64,000 bases of DNA from Flammeovirgaceae bacterium (GTDB lineage: Bacteria; Bacteroidota; Bacteroidia; Cytophagales; Cyclobacteriaceae): positions 1-64,000 of the forward strand of contig JADJRT010000016.1 of NCBI GenBank assembly GCA_016712035.1, given 5' to 3'. Shown here in pieces: positions 1 to 10,905 of this stretch. A program made the position numbers and the translations under genes. The notes under the pieces were generated by a model, which worked only from the letters and a program-made list of their open reading frames with translations, was not told the DNA's origin and ran no database searches. The first letter of the stretch is position 1; each line of letters begins with the position of its first letter.

Positions 1-366
1 TCCGTTAAGTCAATGAAGTGGAATTTGATTCCGAATTTTTCATAAATCTTTCTAAACATGCGGGTACGACCCGCCATACAAATCTTGCTGGTTATTACTT
101 CATCGCCCGGTGCCAGTAATTTTATAACGGCATCGGTAGCACCCATGCCGGATGAAAGCAAATACCGAACTTTCCATCTTCCAGTGCGGCAATACTTTTT
201 TGTAATGCATTGCGCGTGGGTTTCCTCCTCGCGCATAGGCATATCCCTTTGTGTTTGGCAGGAGATTCCTGCACATACGTTGAGGTTTGATAAATAGGGT
301 CATAATGGCTCCTGTACTTAGAATCGGGCGTTACTCCACATGCACGGCTTTGGTTCCAAAATTCAT
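1..366 (-). CDS. Trans-sulfuration PLP enzyme, N-terminal part (cystathionine gamma-synthase/lyase family), cut by window edge
   Basis: Read on the minus strand from the ATG at 366, the pieces of three frames join into a typical N-terminus of the Cys/Met-metabolism PLP-dependent family: MNFGTKAVHVG, then TPIYQTSTYVQ, then GYAYARGGNPTRNALQ, then LAPGDEVITSK and a segment ending in FIDLT at the window edge. These are the substrate-entry and cofactor-domain motifs of cystathionine gamma-synthase, gamma-lyase and O-acetylhomoserine sulfhydrylase; the PLP lysine lies outside the window, so the exact reaction cannot be decided. At least three single-base indels are needed (near 329, about 300 and in the GNPTRN codons near 218). 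The gene is divergent from the secreted protein that follows. Confidence 0.75.
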
Positions 367-531
367 ACGAATCAGTTTTTGAATATTAATCAAACTCTCT
401 GCAAACTGATAATTTCAAAAAGTTGGTGTTGTGCTTATTGATTTATTTTAAAAACGTTTTTAATGGAGCTTAAATTCTTGTAGTTTTAAGATACCTCAAT
501 CTGTAACCTCCTTTAATCTAATCTTAGTACT

Positions 532-3106
532 ATGAGTTCAAAAAGTCTATTTCCTGGCTGGATTCTAATTTTCTTTAATCTCTTGACTTACGGTCCAGAA
601 TTCTGTAGGAATTGGTATCGTTAATCAAATAAAAATGCTGTCTTGGAATTGGTTTCCCCAGGCAACAATCAGGGATTACTCGTTCCTAAACTAACCACCC
701 GCCCAGCGAACAGCAGCTTCTTTATATCCACCTTGACGGCCAGTGAAAACGGTCTTTTGATTTTCGATAGCGATGACCCAATTTTATTACTGGCAGGCCA
801 ATCAATGGCTGCCGTTTAAAACAGGCCAGAGTTAGCGGCGGGGGATGGAATCACCATTGCTGGTAATACCGTATCAACCATTCCTCAGGATTTGCAATTG
901 GTAGGAAGTACGTTGTCCATTACAAATAACACATCGGCCACACCAATAAATCTTTCAGCTTTACGGGGAGTAAGCACAGACGACCGGGCTCTATCTTTTT
1001 AATGGAGCCACGGGATTGCTTTCGTTATCAACGTTGGGGGTACCTTCATCAGTAATAATTTCGGGGATAGTACCGGGAGGAATTGCTGGCGGGGATTTAT
1101 CAGGTTACATTTCCTAATCCTTTAATTAATACAGGTGCCATAACAAGTACTAAAATATTAGACGGAACAATTGTTGCCACAGATCTGGGCATTGCTTCGG
1201 TAACAGATGTGAAAATTGCTTCGGGTGTTACAGTTTCAAAACTAACCCCATCCGGTACAAACGGGCAGGTACTTACAACAGTTGCAGGTGCTACAACCTG
1301 GTCAGCTGTATCTGATGCCGATGCTACCAATGAGATTCAGGATTTAAGTTTGGCAGGTAATACTCTTTCTCTTTCTTTAGATGCAACGCCAGTAAATCTG
1401 CTCCTTACCTCGATAATACGGATAATCAGGATTTAACAATTGCAGCCAATATCTTAAGCTTAACAAATGATGCTACCCCAATAAGTCTGGTGCCCTATCT
1501 CGATAATACGGATGCTCAAACCCTTGCTTTTACACCAGCGACTTCTGCATTAACAATAAGTGGTGGTAATACAGTTACGGTTACAGCCACAGGAGCTGCA
1601 GGTGGTGATCTTTCGAGTATAGTTCCTAATCCTGTGGTTAATACAAACGCAATAACAAGTGCAAAAATATTGGACGGAACAATTGTTGCCGCAGATCTGG
1701 GCATTGCTTCGGTAACAGATGTGAAAATTGCACCGGGTGTTATGGTTTCAAAATTAACTCCTTCAGGCACAAATGGACAGGTACTTACAACAGTTGCTGG
1801 CGTGACAACCTGGTCAACTGTATCTGATGCCGATGCTACCAACGAATTACGGTTACAGCCACGGGGGCTGCAGGTGGTGATTTAGTGGAACGTATCCTAA
1901 TCCGACTGTTGCAAATAATGCAATAAGTTCCGCTAAGATTGTTGATGGAACTATTCTTAATGCAGACATAAATGCAGCTGCAGCAATCGCAGTTACAAAA
2001 TTGCTCCATCCGTTACGAATGGTCAGGTCTTAACTACCCCAGCAGGGATTGTTCAATGGGCAGCGCCTGGAGGAACAACATTAATTCAAGCTCCTGGAAA
2101 TAATAATTTGTTGCTGGTAATCAATTGGTACAAGCGTCAACAGGTACAGATAATGCGTTTTACGGTAAATCTGCAGGAGGTTCAAATACAAGTGGCAATT
2201 ACAATGTTATGTTTGGTTCAGATGCAGGTCCCGGTAGCCCAAAATGGTAAGCTAGATACATTGATTGGTTGGTTTTGCTGGCCTTACGGCAACAAATTCG
2301 GGATCCTTCAATGGTAATACTTTTGTTGGAGCACAAGCAGGGAGCAAGCTGCAACCGGTGGTCCGAATACTTTTATTGGTGAAAAATCAGGACAAGCTAA
2401 CACAACAGGGACACAGAGTCTTTTTGCTGGTAATCGGGCTGGTATTACAAATACAACGGGTGGCCAGCATACGATACTCGGCTACTTTGCGGATGTAAGT
2501 TCTGCTAACTTACAAAATTCAACTGCCATTGGATATCAGACCATTGTTAACGCATCTAACAATATGGTTTTGGCAATAATGCAGTTTTAGGTTGGGGCTT
2601 TTGGTGTGGCACCTGGGCCAGGAACAGCAATTCGTGTTGGTACGAGTAACCTTAACGGTAATGGTGCAACATTAACGGTAGCAGGAGCCTGGACAAGTAC
2701 TTCTGATAGAACCAAAAAACATAACATAACAAATATCAACTATGGTCTTTCAGAAATTTTAAAATTAAGAGCGGTGAGTTACAAGTGGAACGGAACTGAT
2801 CAACCAGATTTTGGATTTATAGCTCAAGAGGTAAAGGATGTTTTACCAGAAATTGTTTATGGTGAGGAAGGACAAATGTCAATATCCTACGGGCAGGTAT
2901 CCGCAGTGTTAGTAAAAGCTGTTCAGGAGCAACAAAAAGAAATTGAAGAATTGAAGACAAAACTTTCAAGGTGTGAAATACAGGTTGAAACTTTGGAGAT
3001 TACGATTCAAAATTCGAAAACTCAGAACTCTCAAATCACAGCTTTAAGTGAAGAACTTGAAAATATTAAGAAAATATTGGGAATGGAAGCTAATGCAAAA
3101 AAGTAA
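532..3106 (+). CDS. Secreted repeat protein with C-terminal S74-type intramolecular chaperone domain (frameshifted)
   Basis: Stitching the frames gives one protein of roughly 850 residues. It starts MSSKSLFPGWILIFF, a signal peptide. A lead motif follows that is common in Bacteroidota tail-fibre-like proteins (AVLELVSPGNNQG, LLVPKLTTAQRTAA, LTASENGLLIFDSD). Then come GDLSGTFPNP-like modules with SAKILDGTI, a collagen-like NTFIGEKSGQANTTG section of YadA-head type (about 2100-2560), and at 2690-2935 the S74 chaperone domain: TSTSDRTKKHNI carries the Ser-Asp autocleavage site, followed by DFGFIAQEVKDVLPEIV. The last 50 residues form a coiled coil. S74 domains assemble trimeric fibres and then cut themselves off. 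Ten or more indels interrupt it. Role is inferred: a trimeric cell-surface or phage-like fibre. Confidence 0.7.
1138..1334 (+). repeat. Intragenic module repeat, copy A
   Basis: This segment of the S74 protein gene recurs at 1651-1847 with high nucleotide identity. Both encode ITSxKILDGTIVA, then DLGIASVTDVKIA, then SKLTPSGTNGQVLTT, then WSxVSDADATNE. The offset is 513 bases (171 codons). A third, more diverged start of the module is seen near 1919 (AISSAKIVDGTI). Confidence 0.85.
1651..1847 (+). repeat. Intragenic module repeat, copy B
   Basis: Second copy of the module at 1138-1334. Differences are mostly silent or conservative, which points to a recent internal duplication that could also mislead assembly or indel correction. 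Confidence 0.85.
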
Positions 3107-3120
3107 AAGTGAGTATCAAC

Positions 3121-4270
3121 ATGAAGCAAAAGAATTTTAAGTTCGATCATTGGTGTCTTGATAGCCTTTCAGGTTTTATCTCAAGGCTTCTATAATAAAG
3201 GTTCTATTTTGAGTTTGTCACCTCAAGCCATTCTTACTGTTCCTGATAGTTTGGTAAACACGGGTACAATTAAAAACGATGGCGACTTGAGAATTTCAGG
3301 AGCCTGGATTAATCAAGGAACCTATGATGCTACCGGAACTGGTAAAATTAATTTTGATAGCGACTTGCCTCAAACGATAAATCATAATAATCAATCGTTT
3401 AAAGCTGGTAATTAGTGGTACAGGCGAAAAGAATTTTTAGCAAACATTACTATTGAATCCGAACTCGATCTGCAAAGCAGTATTCTTAAATCAGCTAATA
3501 ATGCAAAATCATTTTGTTGGAAGGTTCTATTCTGAGTGGAGGTTCCGATGGCTCGCACGTGGTTGGACCTGTTGAAATGCAGGGATTAGGAAAATGGATT
3601 TTCCTGTTGGAAATGGGACTACCTATTTGCCGGTTGAAATATCGCCAGGTACAGATGCAGCTGATCATGCAACTTTAACCCTCAATGAACTTAATTCAGG
3701 TAGTTTGACTGGCGATCAAGAGCTTACTGAACTCTCGGCTAAACGGTATTAGGAGCTCTCTCTTTCGCAAGGCACATTAACCAAATCGAAATTAAAGTTG
3801 CCACTTTCTGATGAAGTAGGGCTTTCAAATGATTTAAGTTTATTAGTAGTAGGGGGCGATGCTGCAACCAGCGGGTACTCGAGTCTTGGTCAATCTGATT
3901 TAACAGGAGTCTCACGTCAGGGTCGGTTACAAGCAAGGAGGCATTAACACGCAAATATTATACGGTTGCTGCAGTTAGTGGCGAAACTAAAATTGAAGTG
4001 TTTAATGGTCTTTCAGTAAGCAACGATGGAAAGAATGATTTTCTAAGAATTAAAAACATTGAGTTATACCCCAATAATAAAGTGGCAATTGTAAATCGCT
4101 GGGGTGATAAGGTTTTCGAGGTAGAAGGCTACAGTAATTTAATAGCCGATAAACGATTTAATGGTGACGCAAAGTCAGGCGGAAGTAAAGTCCCGGCAGG
4201 AACTTATTTCTACTCCATCAACCTAGGTGATGGTTCTCAAATAACAGCGGGCTACATACAGATCAAATAG
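3121..4270 (+). CDS. Type IX secretion cargo protein with type B C-terminal sorting domain (frameshifted)
   Basis: The ATG at 3121 opens a signal peptide; after one base correction it reads SSIIGVLIAFQVLSQG. The body contains phrases seen in Bacteroidota surface proteins (LVNTGTIKNDGDLRISGAW, GPVEMQGLGKWIFPVGN, ISPGTDAADHATLTL). The last 90 residues (3998-4270) match the gliding-motility-associated type B sorting domain: FNGLSVSNDGKNDFLRI, VAIVNRWGDKVFE, then a FNG motif, VPAGTYFYSINLGDG and a terminal GYIQIK. This domain sends the protein through the T9SS to the cell surface. At least five indels split the gene (for example about 3140, 3412, 3600, 3750 and 3925). It ends tail-to-tail with the E2 gene, overlapping by 8 bases. 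Confidence 0.75.
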
Positions 4271-5552
4271 ACCTAGTTACATCGAATTTCTCTAAGTAAT
4301 CGGCTACACGCCTAACCATACTTCCGCCAAGCGATCCATCCACAACACGATGGTCATAGGAATGTGATAAGAACATTTTATGGCGAATGGCGATTGCATC
4401 CCCGTAAGGAGTTTCTATTACAGCCGGTTTTTTCTGAATGGCACCTACTGCAATAATGCCCACCTGTGGTTGCACGATAATAGGGGTCCCCATTACATTT
4501 CCAAACGAACCAACATTAGAAATTGTAAAAGTTCCACCCGAAAGTTCATCGGGCTTCAATTTGTTTTCACGAGCGCGTTTCGCCAAATCATTTACTGCTT
4601 TTGCTAGCCCGGTAATATTATATTGATCGGCATTTTTTATTACAGGTACGATCAGGTTTCCACTTGGTAAGGCAACAGCCATTCCTATATTAATATCTTT
4701 CTTTCTAATAATCCGATCGCCATCCACCTGGATGTTGATCATCGGGAAATCTTTGATAGCAAGAATGAGGGCTTCAATAAAAATAGGCGTGAAGGTGAGT
4801 GAATCGCCTTCGCGCTTTTGAAATTCACCTTTCATTTTATTGCGCCAGAATACTACATCCGTTACATCGGCCTCAACAAAAGAAGTAACATGCGGTGCTG
4901 TGCGCTTAGAATCCACCATACGTTCAGCAATCATTTTGCGCATGCGATCCATCTGAATGATTTCATCACCAGCACTAATGGATGCCGGTACTAAAGGTGC
5001 AGACGGACCTGATGATCTCTGCTGAACCGATTGTCCCATTTTACGATTTTGCAAATAGGACAATAGATCCTTCTTGGTTACTCTACCTTCGGCACCCGTT
5101 CCGCCAATAGTTTCCAATTCGGCAACGGCAATACTCTCTTCTTTGGCAATGTTTTTAACTAAGGGCGAATAAAACCGTGTTGCCGATTTAAAGTCAGCAG
5201 GTTTTGCTCCTGATCCATTAGAAGTATGAGCTGGTTCAGCTTGTGTCTTTGCCTTAGCTTCAACATTGGGTTTTACTTCTTCCTTTTCGGTTGCCGTAGC
5301 ATTTTCATCACCTTCCGTAGATATAATGGCAATGGCTTTTCCCACCTTAACAACTTCGCCTTTTTGGGCCAGAATCTCTTTTAAAATCCCACCATGGGTT
5401 GTGGGCACTTCCGTATCCACCTTATCGGTGGCAACCTCCAACACAGATTCGTCTTGTTCAATTTTATCACCCGGATTTTTTAGCCATGAAAGTATTGTTG
5501 CTTCCATAATGCTCTCACCCATTTTAGGCATAATCAATTCTACCAGCGCCAT
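4263..5552 (-). CDS. 2-oxo-acid dehydrogenase complex E2, dihydrolipoamide acyltransferase
   Basis: Intact, 429 residues. Residues 1-78 are a lipoyl domain with the modified lysine at K44 in EVATDKVDTEVPT. A charged Ala/Pro/Thr linker follows, then a peripheral E1/E3-binding domain near 125-165 (FYSPLVKNIAKEE, ending GAEGRVTKKDLLSYL). The rest is the catalytic chloramphenicol-acetyltransferase-like domain ending in SYDHRVVDGSLGG, the HxxxDG active site. It transfers an acyl group from lipoamide to CoA. The sequence style resembles the branched-chain or generic Bacteroidota E2 rather than a multi-lipoyl pyruvate E2, but no E1 or E3 gene is adjacent, so the substrate is open. Divergent from ppdK. 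Confidence 0.9.
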   Translation of the reverse strand: MALVELIMPKMGESIMEATILSWLKNPGDKIEQDESVLEVATDKVDTEVPTTHGGILKEILAQKGEVVKVGKAIAIISTEGDENATATEKEEVKPNVEAKAKTQAEPAHTSNGSGAKPADFKSATRFYSPLVKNIAKEESIAVAELETIGGTGAEGRVTKKDLLSYLQNRKMGQSVQQRSSGPSAPLVPASISAGDEIIQMDRMRKMIAERMVDSKRTAPHVTSFVEADVTDVVFWRNKMKGEFQKREGDSLTFTPIFIEALILAIKDFPMINIQVDGDRIIRKKDINIGMAVALPSGNLIVPVIKNADQYNITGLAKAVNDLAKRARENKLKPDELSGGTFTISNVGSFGNVMGTPIIVQPQVGIIAVGAIQKKPAVIETPYGDAIAIRHKMFLSHSYDHRVVDGSLGGSMVRRVADYLEKFDVTRSI

Positions 5553-5754
5553 GATTCAATCGTTTGTTTTGCAGGTGCAAGTTAACATTTTTGGCATGAA
5601 TCAGATAGAGACCCTATCATTCTGTATTCTTTAAGTTAAGCCCAATTCTATTTGTGAAATCCCGCCAATTTGAAATAAAATATCGCACATTTTAATCTTC
5701 ATGAAATCCCTCAAAAGTTTAAAAAATATGACTGATTTCAATCTGCCTATTTCC

Positions 5755-5766
5755 TGATCGATGTCA
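5755..5766. promoter_or_regulatory. CRP/FNR-like palindrome upstream of ppdK
   Basis: TGAT-CGAT-GTCA lies 54 bases before the ppdK ATG. It has the same TGAY-N4-RTCA layout as the boxes upstream of hoxF and ccoN. The FNR/DNR-type consensus is TTGAN-N4-NTCAA. Short sites occur by chance, so this is an inference from the pattern across several promoters. Confidence 0.35.
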
Positions 5767-5819
5767 TTCTTTAACCTTAGTAATGGTGGCAATTTCGGGA
5801 ACACTAAATCAAAGAAGCC

Positions 5820-8625
5820 ATGAACACGGAAATACTCGAAAAACCAACTAAAAAGCAGGATATGAAATCACAGAAATATGTCTATTCGTTTCACGATGGC
5901 GATGGAAAAAATAAACATCTTCTGGGCGGCAAAGGGGCCAACCTATGTGAAATGACGCAGATTGGTCTTAACGTACCGCCCGGATTTGTAGTTACTACCG
6001 AAACATGCCTCACATACCTCGCTGAACCTGAAAGAAAATTACCAGCAGGCGTAATGGAGCAGGTAAAACTAAATATGAAGGAGCTTGAAAAGGCTACCGG
6101 CAAAACATTTGGCAATGCAGAAAGTCCATTGCTTGTCTCGGTGCGTTCTGGCTCCGCTATGTCCATGCCCGGTATGATGGACACCATTCTTAATCTTGGC
6201 TTAAATTCAAAAACCTTAAAGGGACTGATCAAGCAAACCGCCAACGAACGATTTGGCTATGATGCTTATCGCAGATTTATCCAGTTGTTTGGAAAAGTTG
6301 CTTTGGGTGTGCCTGATGAAAAATTTGATAAACATTTTGAAGAAGTTAAAGAAGAAGGCTGGTGTATTGGTAGATGTGGGTCTGGGTACTAAAGATCTTA
6401 TTGAAATCAGTGATCCCTTTTTAAAAGTTGTAAATGAACATACCGGAAAACCCTTTCCTGAAGATGTGTACGAACAACTTGAAATAGCTATTAAAGCAGT
6501 ATTCAATTCGTGGATGGGCAAACGGGCTATTGACTACCGCAGGGAGTTTAAGATTACTCCAGCCATGGCCAATGGTACAGCGGTTAATGTTGTAACCATG
6601 GTGTTTGGCAATATGGGCAATGATTGTGCCACCGGTGTTGGCTTTACCCGCGACCCTGGCACAGGCGAAAACGTAATGTTTGGAGAATACCTGACCAATG
6701 CACAAGGTGAAGATGTTGTTGCAGGCATACGAACACCTAAGCCTGTAGCACAGTTGGCGGATGAAATGCCTGAGCTTTACAATCAACTGGAGGAACTAAG
6801 AAACAAGCTGGAAACTCATTACAAAGAAGTACAGGATTTTGAATATACCATTGAGAAAGGAATACTGTACTGCTTGCAAACCCGTAACGGAAAAATGAAT
6901 ACCGTTGCGATGGTTCGCACTTCAGTGGAAATGGTTGCCGAAAAATTAATTACGAAAGAGCAAGCCTTGTTGCGCATCAAACCTGATATTCTTGAACAAT
7001 TGCTTCACCCCAGATTAGACGCAAGCCATAAAGCAGAACCATTGGCACAAGGTCTTCCTGCTTCACCAGGTGCAGCATCGGGTCATGTAGTGTTTGATGC
7101 AGATCGTGCAGAGCTATTAGGCCGGGCCGGAGAGAAAGTGATTTTGGTTCGCGAAGAAACGAAGCCCGAAGACATTCACGGATTTTTTGCCGCGCAAGGT
7201 ATTCTTACCAGTCGTGGAGGAAAAACTTCGCATGCTGCTGTGGTTGCCCGAGGTATGGGTAAACCTTGTGTAGCTGGAGCCGAAGGAATAAAAGTGGACG
7301 TTAAACTTCGTCAGGCTGAAATAGGCGACAAGATTTTGCATGAAGGCGACTACATTACCATTGATGGTGGAACCGGTTTTGTTTACAAAGGGGTAATCCC
7401 AACCGTAGAGCCTACGTTTTCTGATGAACTTAAAAAGTTATTGAGTTGGGCCGATGAAGTAGCGAAATTGAAAGTGTACGCGAATGCGGATACTCCAGGT
7501 GCTGCCGACAAAGCCTTAACATTCGGTGCGATGGGTATTGGCTTATGCCGAACCGAAAGAATGTTTAATGATGTAGATCGACTGCCTATTGTAGTCGAGA
7601 TGATTCTGGCGGCTTCCGATGAGGAAAGAGAATCGGCATTGAATCGTCTGAAAGAAATTCAGAGGAAAGACTTTAAAGAAATCTTTACCGCCATGAAAGG
7701 CAAGCCGGTTACCGTTCGTTTATTAGATCCTCCAATTCATGAATTCCTTCCTACCGAGGATGTGTTGCGGGACGAAGTAGAGCACTTACAAAAACTGAAA
7801 GGCACCGTAAGTGGTGTTACAGATTTGTTCAGCAGTTTGCGGTTGCTCAACGCAGATTTAAAAATGGCTGAACGTTCCGCGGAGCCGTTTACATTGGCCG
7901 GTGTGGAATTGATTGAAAAGGCAATTGAGAAGAAAGGACAAATGCTTAAAAAGGTTCGCGAACTACATGAAGTGAATCCGATGCTCGGCCATAGAGGTGT
8001 TCGCTTAGGATTGACCTTCCCAGAAATTTATACGATGCAGATTCAGGCCATCCTGGAAGCGACTGCCGAGTGTCAGTTGGCTAAAATTGATGTGCGACCA
8101 GAAATTATGGTGCCGCAGGTTTGTACAGCCGAAGAATTAGAACAAGTAAAAGTTTTTGTTGATGAAATTAAAGCCAAGCTAGAAGCAGCGAACAAGATTA
8201 AACTTCAATTTAAGTTTGGTACCATGATAGAAGTTGTTCGTGCTTGTTTACAAGCCGAGGAATTAGCTAACGTTGCTGAGTTCTTCTCTTTTGGAACCAA
8301 CGACTTAACGCAGGCTACCTTCTCCTTCTCACGCGAAGACGCTGAGAATAAATTCTTGCCGTTCTATATTTCAAAAGCCTTGTTGCAAGACAATCCATTT
8401 GAAGTGTTGGATCGCAAAGCTATGGGTAAGTTGATGCGCATGGCCGTGGAGGATGGTCGCAAGAACAAGAAAGACCTGAAGGTAGGTATCTGTGGTGAGC
8501 ACGGTGGTCACCCCGAGTCAATCATGTTCTGCCATGAAATTGGATTGAATTATGTTTCTTGCTCTGGCCCGCGTGTGCCCGTTGCCCGGTTGGCAGCAGC
8601 ACATGCCCGGTTGTTGACTAAATAA
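5820..8625 (+). CDS. ppdK: Pyruvate, phosphate dikinase (one frameshift)
   Basis: About 934 residues once one extra base near 6355-6366 is removed (HFEEVKE joins to AGVLVDVGLGTKDL). PPDK interconverts pyruvate + ATP + Pi and PEP + AMP + PPi. The N-terminal ATP-grasp region starts YSFHDGDGKNKHLLGGKGAN. The mobile phosphohistidine domain shows SRGGKTSHAAVVARGMGKP, with the catalytic His in TSHA. The C-terminal TIM-barrel carries the PEP site and catalytic Cys in VGICGEHGGHPES. Length and all three domains match the family. Start: the ATG at 5820; a second possible start is 15 codons in (MKSQKYVYSF). A rho-independent terminator follows at 8649. Confidence 0.93.
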
Positions 8626-8648
8626 ACGGAGCAAGCGTTAGTGTAGGA

Positions 8649-8677
8649 AGTGCAGGCCGGAAGGTCTGCACTTTTTT
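8649..8677 (+). terminator. Rho-independent terminator of ppdK
   Basis: Stem AGTGCAGGCC / GGTCTGCACT with a GGAA loop (one G-U type mismatch), followed by six T residues, 24 bases after the ppdK stop. Confidence 0.85.
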
Positions 8678-8682
8678 GTGAA

Positions 8683-8858
8683 TTTTTCTTTGCGACTCTG
8701 CGTGAAAGATATTATTACTGACCTAATCTTGCTGGCATGTTGGTCATCAGCTTTTTTTCACGCAAAGACTGCGAAGGAATTCGCGAAGCAGAGAAGCCTT
8801 AGCGAGCTTTGCATTGAATTTTTTCTTTGCGCCCTCTGCGTGAAAGGTATTAGTATTT
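8683..8858. repeat. Intergenic CGCAAAG-type palindromic repeat, copy 1
   Basis: Two direct copies of CTTTGCGnnCTCTGCGTGAA (8689 and 8825) flank an opposed segment, TTCACGCAAAGACTGCGAAG at 8757, so the element can fold on itself. The same words recur at 14121-14213. It has no convincing coding content. It fills most of the 290-base gap between ppdK and the hydrogenase operon. Confidence 0.7.
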
Positions 8859-8915
8859 CTGGTTAAGCTTTGGTTGGTCAGCGACCACATACACAATTTG
8901 AATCATTGAAGTTTA

Positions 8916-9392
8916 TCAAGCCAATATAGCCGCAGCTTCTTTCGATATCCACTTATTAAAAAATGAGACAGCTCGTTCAAAATTCTTTTGGGCAGTGTCG
9001 GTTATTTCCTGGTTCAACTCCCAATGGGTGCCTGAGATAGCCATCACATAAACTTCTGGAGATTGGTTGAACAGATCGTTGGCAAGCCACAATACTGTTT
9101 CTGGTTCAAGCTTATGCGTAGTAAAAGCTTCGGTGCGGGCCGGCTCACATTTGTAAAAGGAGAATCCGTTTTCATAATTCTTGTGTGAAGCATCAACAAA
9201 AATTACTTTTTTGTATTCTGTGATCAACAACGCATCTTCAATTTGTAATTGGTATCGATGCTCAATGTCAAAAAGATCTTCGCGGTTACAAAACTCGTCA
9301 ACAAATTTCCACCCCAGTGCATCGTCACTGCGGCCATTGTTGCCAATGCCAATCATAAGAATTCTGCTACCCATTTTTAATTCGTTCATCAA
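8916..9392 (-). CDS. [NiFe]-hydrogenase maturation endopeptidase (HyaD/HoxW family)
   Basis: About 158 residues. The N-terminus has the family signature MIGIGNNGRSDDALGW, in which the acidic residue of DDALG binds the nickel of the immature large subunit; further motifs are VIFVDAS and the His of SGTHWELNQ. The enzyme removes the C-terminal tail of the large subunit after nickel insertion. It is the last gene of the leftward hox operon and overlaps the end of hoxH by 26 bases if the ATG at 9392 is used; MGSRIL at 9374 is an alternative start that fits the usual family N-terminus better and still overlaps. Its presence next to hoxH supports a functional enzyme. Confidence 0.88.
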   Translation of the reverse strand: MMNELKMGSRILMIGIGNNGRSDDALGWKFVDEFCNREDLFDIEHRYQLQIEDALLITEYKKVIFVDASHKNYENGFSFYKCEPARTEAFTTHKLEPETVLWLANDLFNQSPEVYVMAISGTHWELNQEITDTAQKNFERAVSFFNKWISKEAAAILA

Positions 9393-10818
9393 TTAATTCA
9401 CCTTTGTGATTTATTAATTCTACACGTAATGGCATTTGTCCCAGCGCTTGTGTAGCACAGCTTAGGCAAGGATCGTAGGCCCGAATGGCTACTTCTACCT
9501 GGTTAAGCATACCATCGGTAATGGTTCCTTTCTGACTGATCACATTATTGGCTACCCACCGCACCGCACGGTTCATCGCTTCGTTGTTGTGCGTGGTTGA
9601 TACAATCAGATTGCAGCGGGTAATCATCCCTTTTTCATCTACCTGATAATGGTGTGTAAGCGTACCGCGCGGAGCTTCAATAATGCCAATTCCTTCCAGT
9701 CTCGGTTTTCCTTCGCGCACCAAGTCAGTGCTCATGATTTCATCATCATGTAAAAGATCATTCATCATTTCGGCACAATGTAAAATTTCAATCAGGCGAG
9801 CCCAATGCGAATAGAGCGTACTGTTATTTACTTTCTTACCTGTAAAGGCCGAAATACGCTTGTCGCTCTTTTTCAGCAAGGGGTGTTGAAATGGCATTGC
9901 ACACATTCATTCTGGCCAGCGGGCCTACGCGGTTCCAACCCTTTTCGCGCCCAACTTCTTTGAGATACGGAAACTTCATATACGACCACCGTTCTACACC
10001 TTCTAAAAAATATTTTTGATAATCATCCGTAGTAACATCAGGCAACGTAATTTTTCCTTCGCTATCAATCGCGCGTAGCTTACCGTGATATAATTCCATG
10101 TTTCCGATATCATCCACCATACCCAAATGTCCGGAAGGGAAAGCCGCAAACGTATCGAGCAGCTTTCTTTTTTTCGTGGTAACCTTTTATAAATTCAATG
10201 ATCTCCAATGACCACTCGATCATAGTTTTTATGTTGGGGATGTCTTTCCGGATAGAAAGTATTCTCTTTCTTTTGGGTCAAATGTTTTTGTGCATCCCGC
10301 CCGGTACAGCCGCCACGCCATGGATTTTTTCCGGCTATAGCTCGAATAATTTCCTGACCGAACTTTCGCATCAGGATTCCCTTCTTAGCAAGCTCTTTGT
10401 TTTCTATTGCTACGGCAATTACATTTCTCTTTTCTACTGGTGCATCCATGCCAAAAAGTAAATCGGGTGAAGCGAGGTAGAAGAAGTGAAGCGCGTGGGA
10501 TTGAAAAATTTGCCCGTAGTGCATGAGCCTTCGCAACTTCGATGCTGCCGGTGCTAAATCCTCGGGATCAATACCAACCAACTGATCGATTGCTTTGGCA
10601 GCAGCCAGATGGTGGCTTACCGGACAAATTCCACAAAGACGTTGTACAAGTACTGGTGCTTCCCAATACGGGTGCCCCTGGATGAAACGTTCAAAACCTC
10701 TGAACTCTACGATGTGAAAAAATGAATCTTCCACTTTTCCATATTCATCGAGGTGTATCGTTACTCGTCCGTGCCCTTCCACGCGGGTTACCGGATCGAT
10801 GATTATTTTCTTTTTCAT
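9367..10818 (-). CDS. hoxH: NAD-reducing [NiFe] hydrogenase large subunit HoxH (two frameshifts)
   Basis: About 483 residues over three frames. N-terminal motifs RVEGHGR and RLCGICPVSHH (C62 and C65) provide two nickel ligands; the C-terminal pair sits in DPCLSCATQALGQMP. The usual motif is DPCxxCxxH/R, but here CAA encodes Gln where the cleavage-site His is expected. About 25 residues follow and should be removed by the downstream protease. Breaks lie near 10190 (VIGDH to WSLEIIEFIKGY) and near 9850-9905. The subunit holds the NiFe(CN)2CO site of the group 3d bidirectional enzyme. It starts 87 bases after the HoxY part. The first ATG, at 10818, gives the expected MKKKIIIDPVTRVEGHG. Confidence 0.9.
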
Positions 10819-10905
10819 GTGTATATAATTAATTTTTAATTGTCACATGGAATTCGCTGTTTGTACTCATCCGCGGTTGGTGTTTCTCAATCATGTCATT
10901 TCATG

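Noticed and set aside
58..297. Plus-strand open frame of 79 codons
   Set aside because: It is antisense to the trans-sulfuration enzyme, whose motifs are clear on the minus strand.
532..3106. Prophage tail-fibre module
   Set aside because: No other phage gene is near, the protein has a signal peptide, and a T9SS cargo gene follows, so a cellular surface protein is more likely.
5728..5742. Second CRP/FNR-like site (TGAC-TGAT-TTCA) in the E2-ppdK gap
   Set aside because: One half-site is imperfect, and such matches are expected by chance in AT-rich DNA.
8678..8866. 62-codon plus-strand open frame
   Set aside because: It lies wholly in the CGCAAAG palindromic repeat; its composition follows the repeat words and not a protein.
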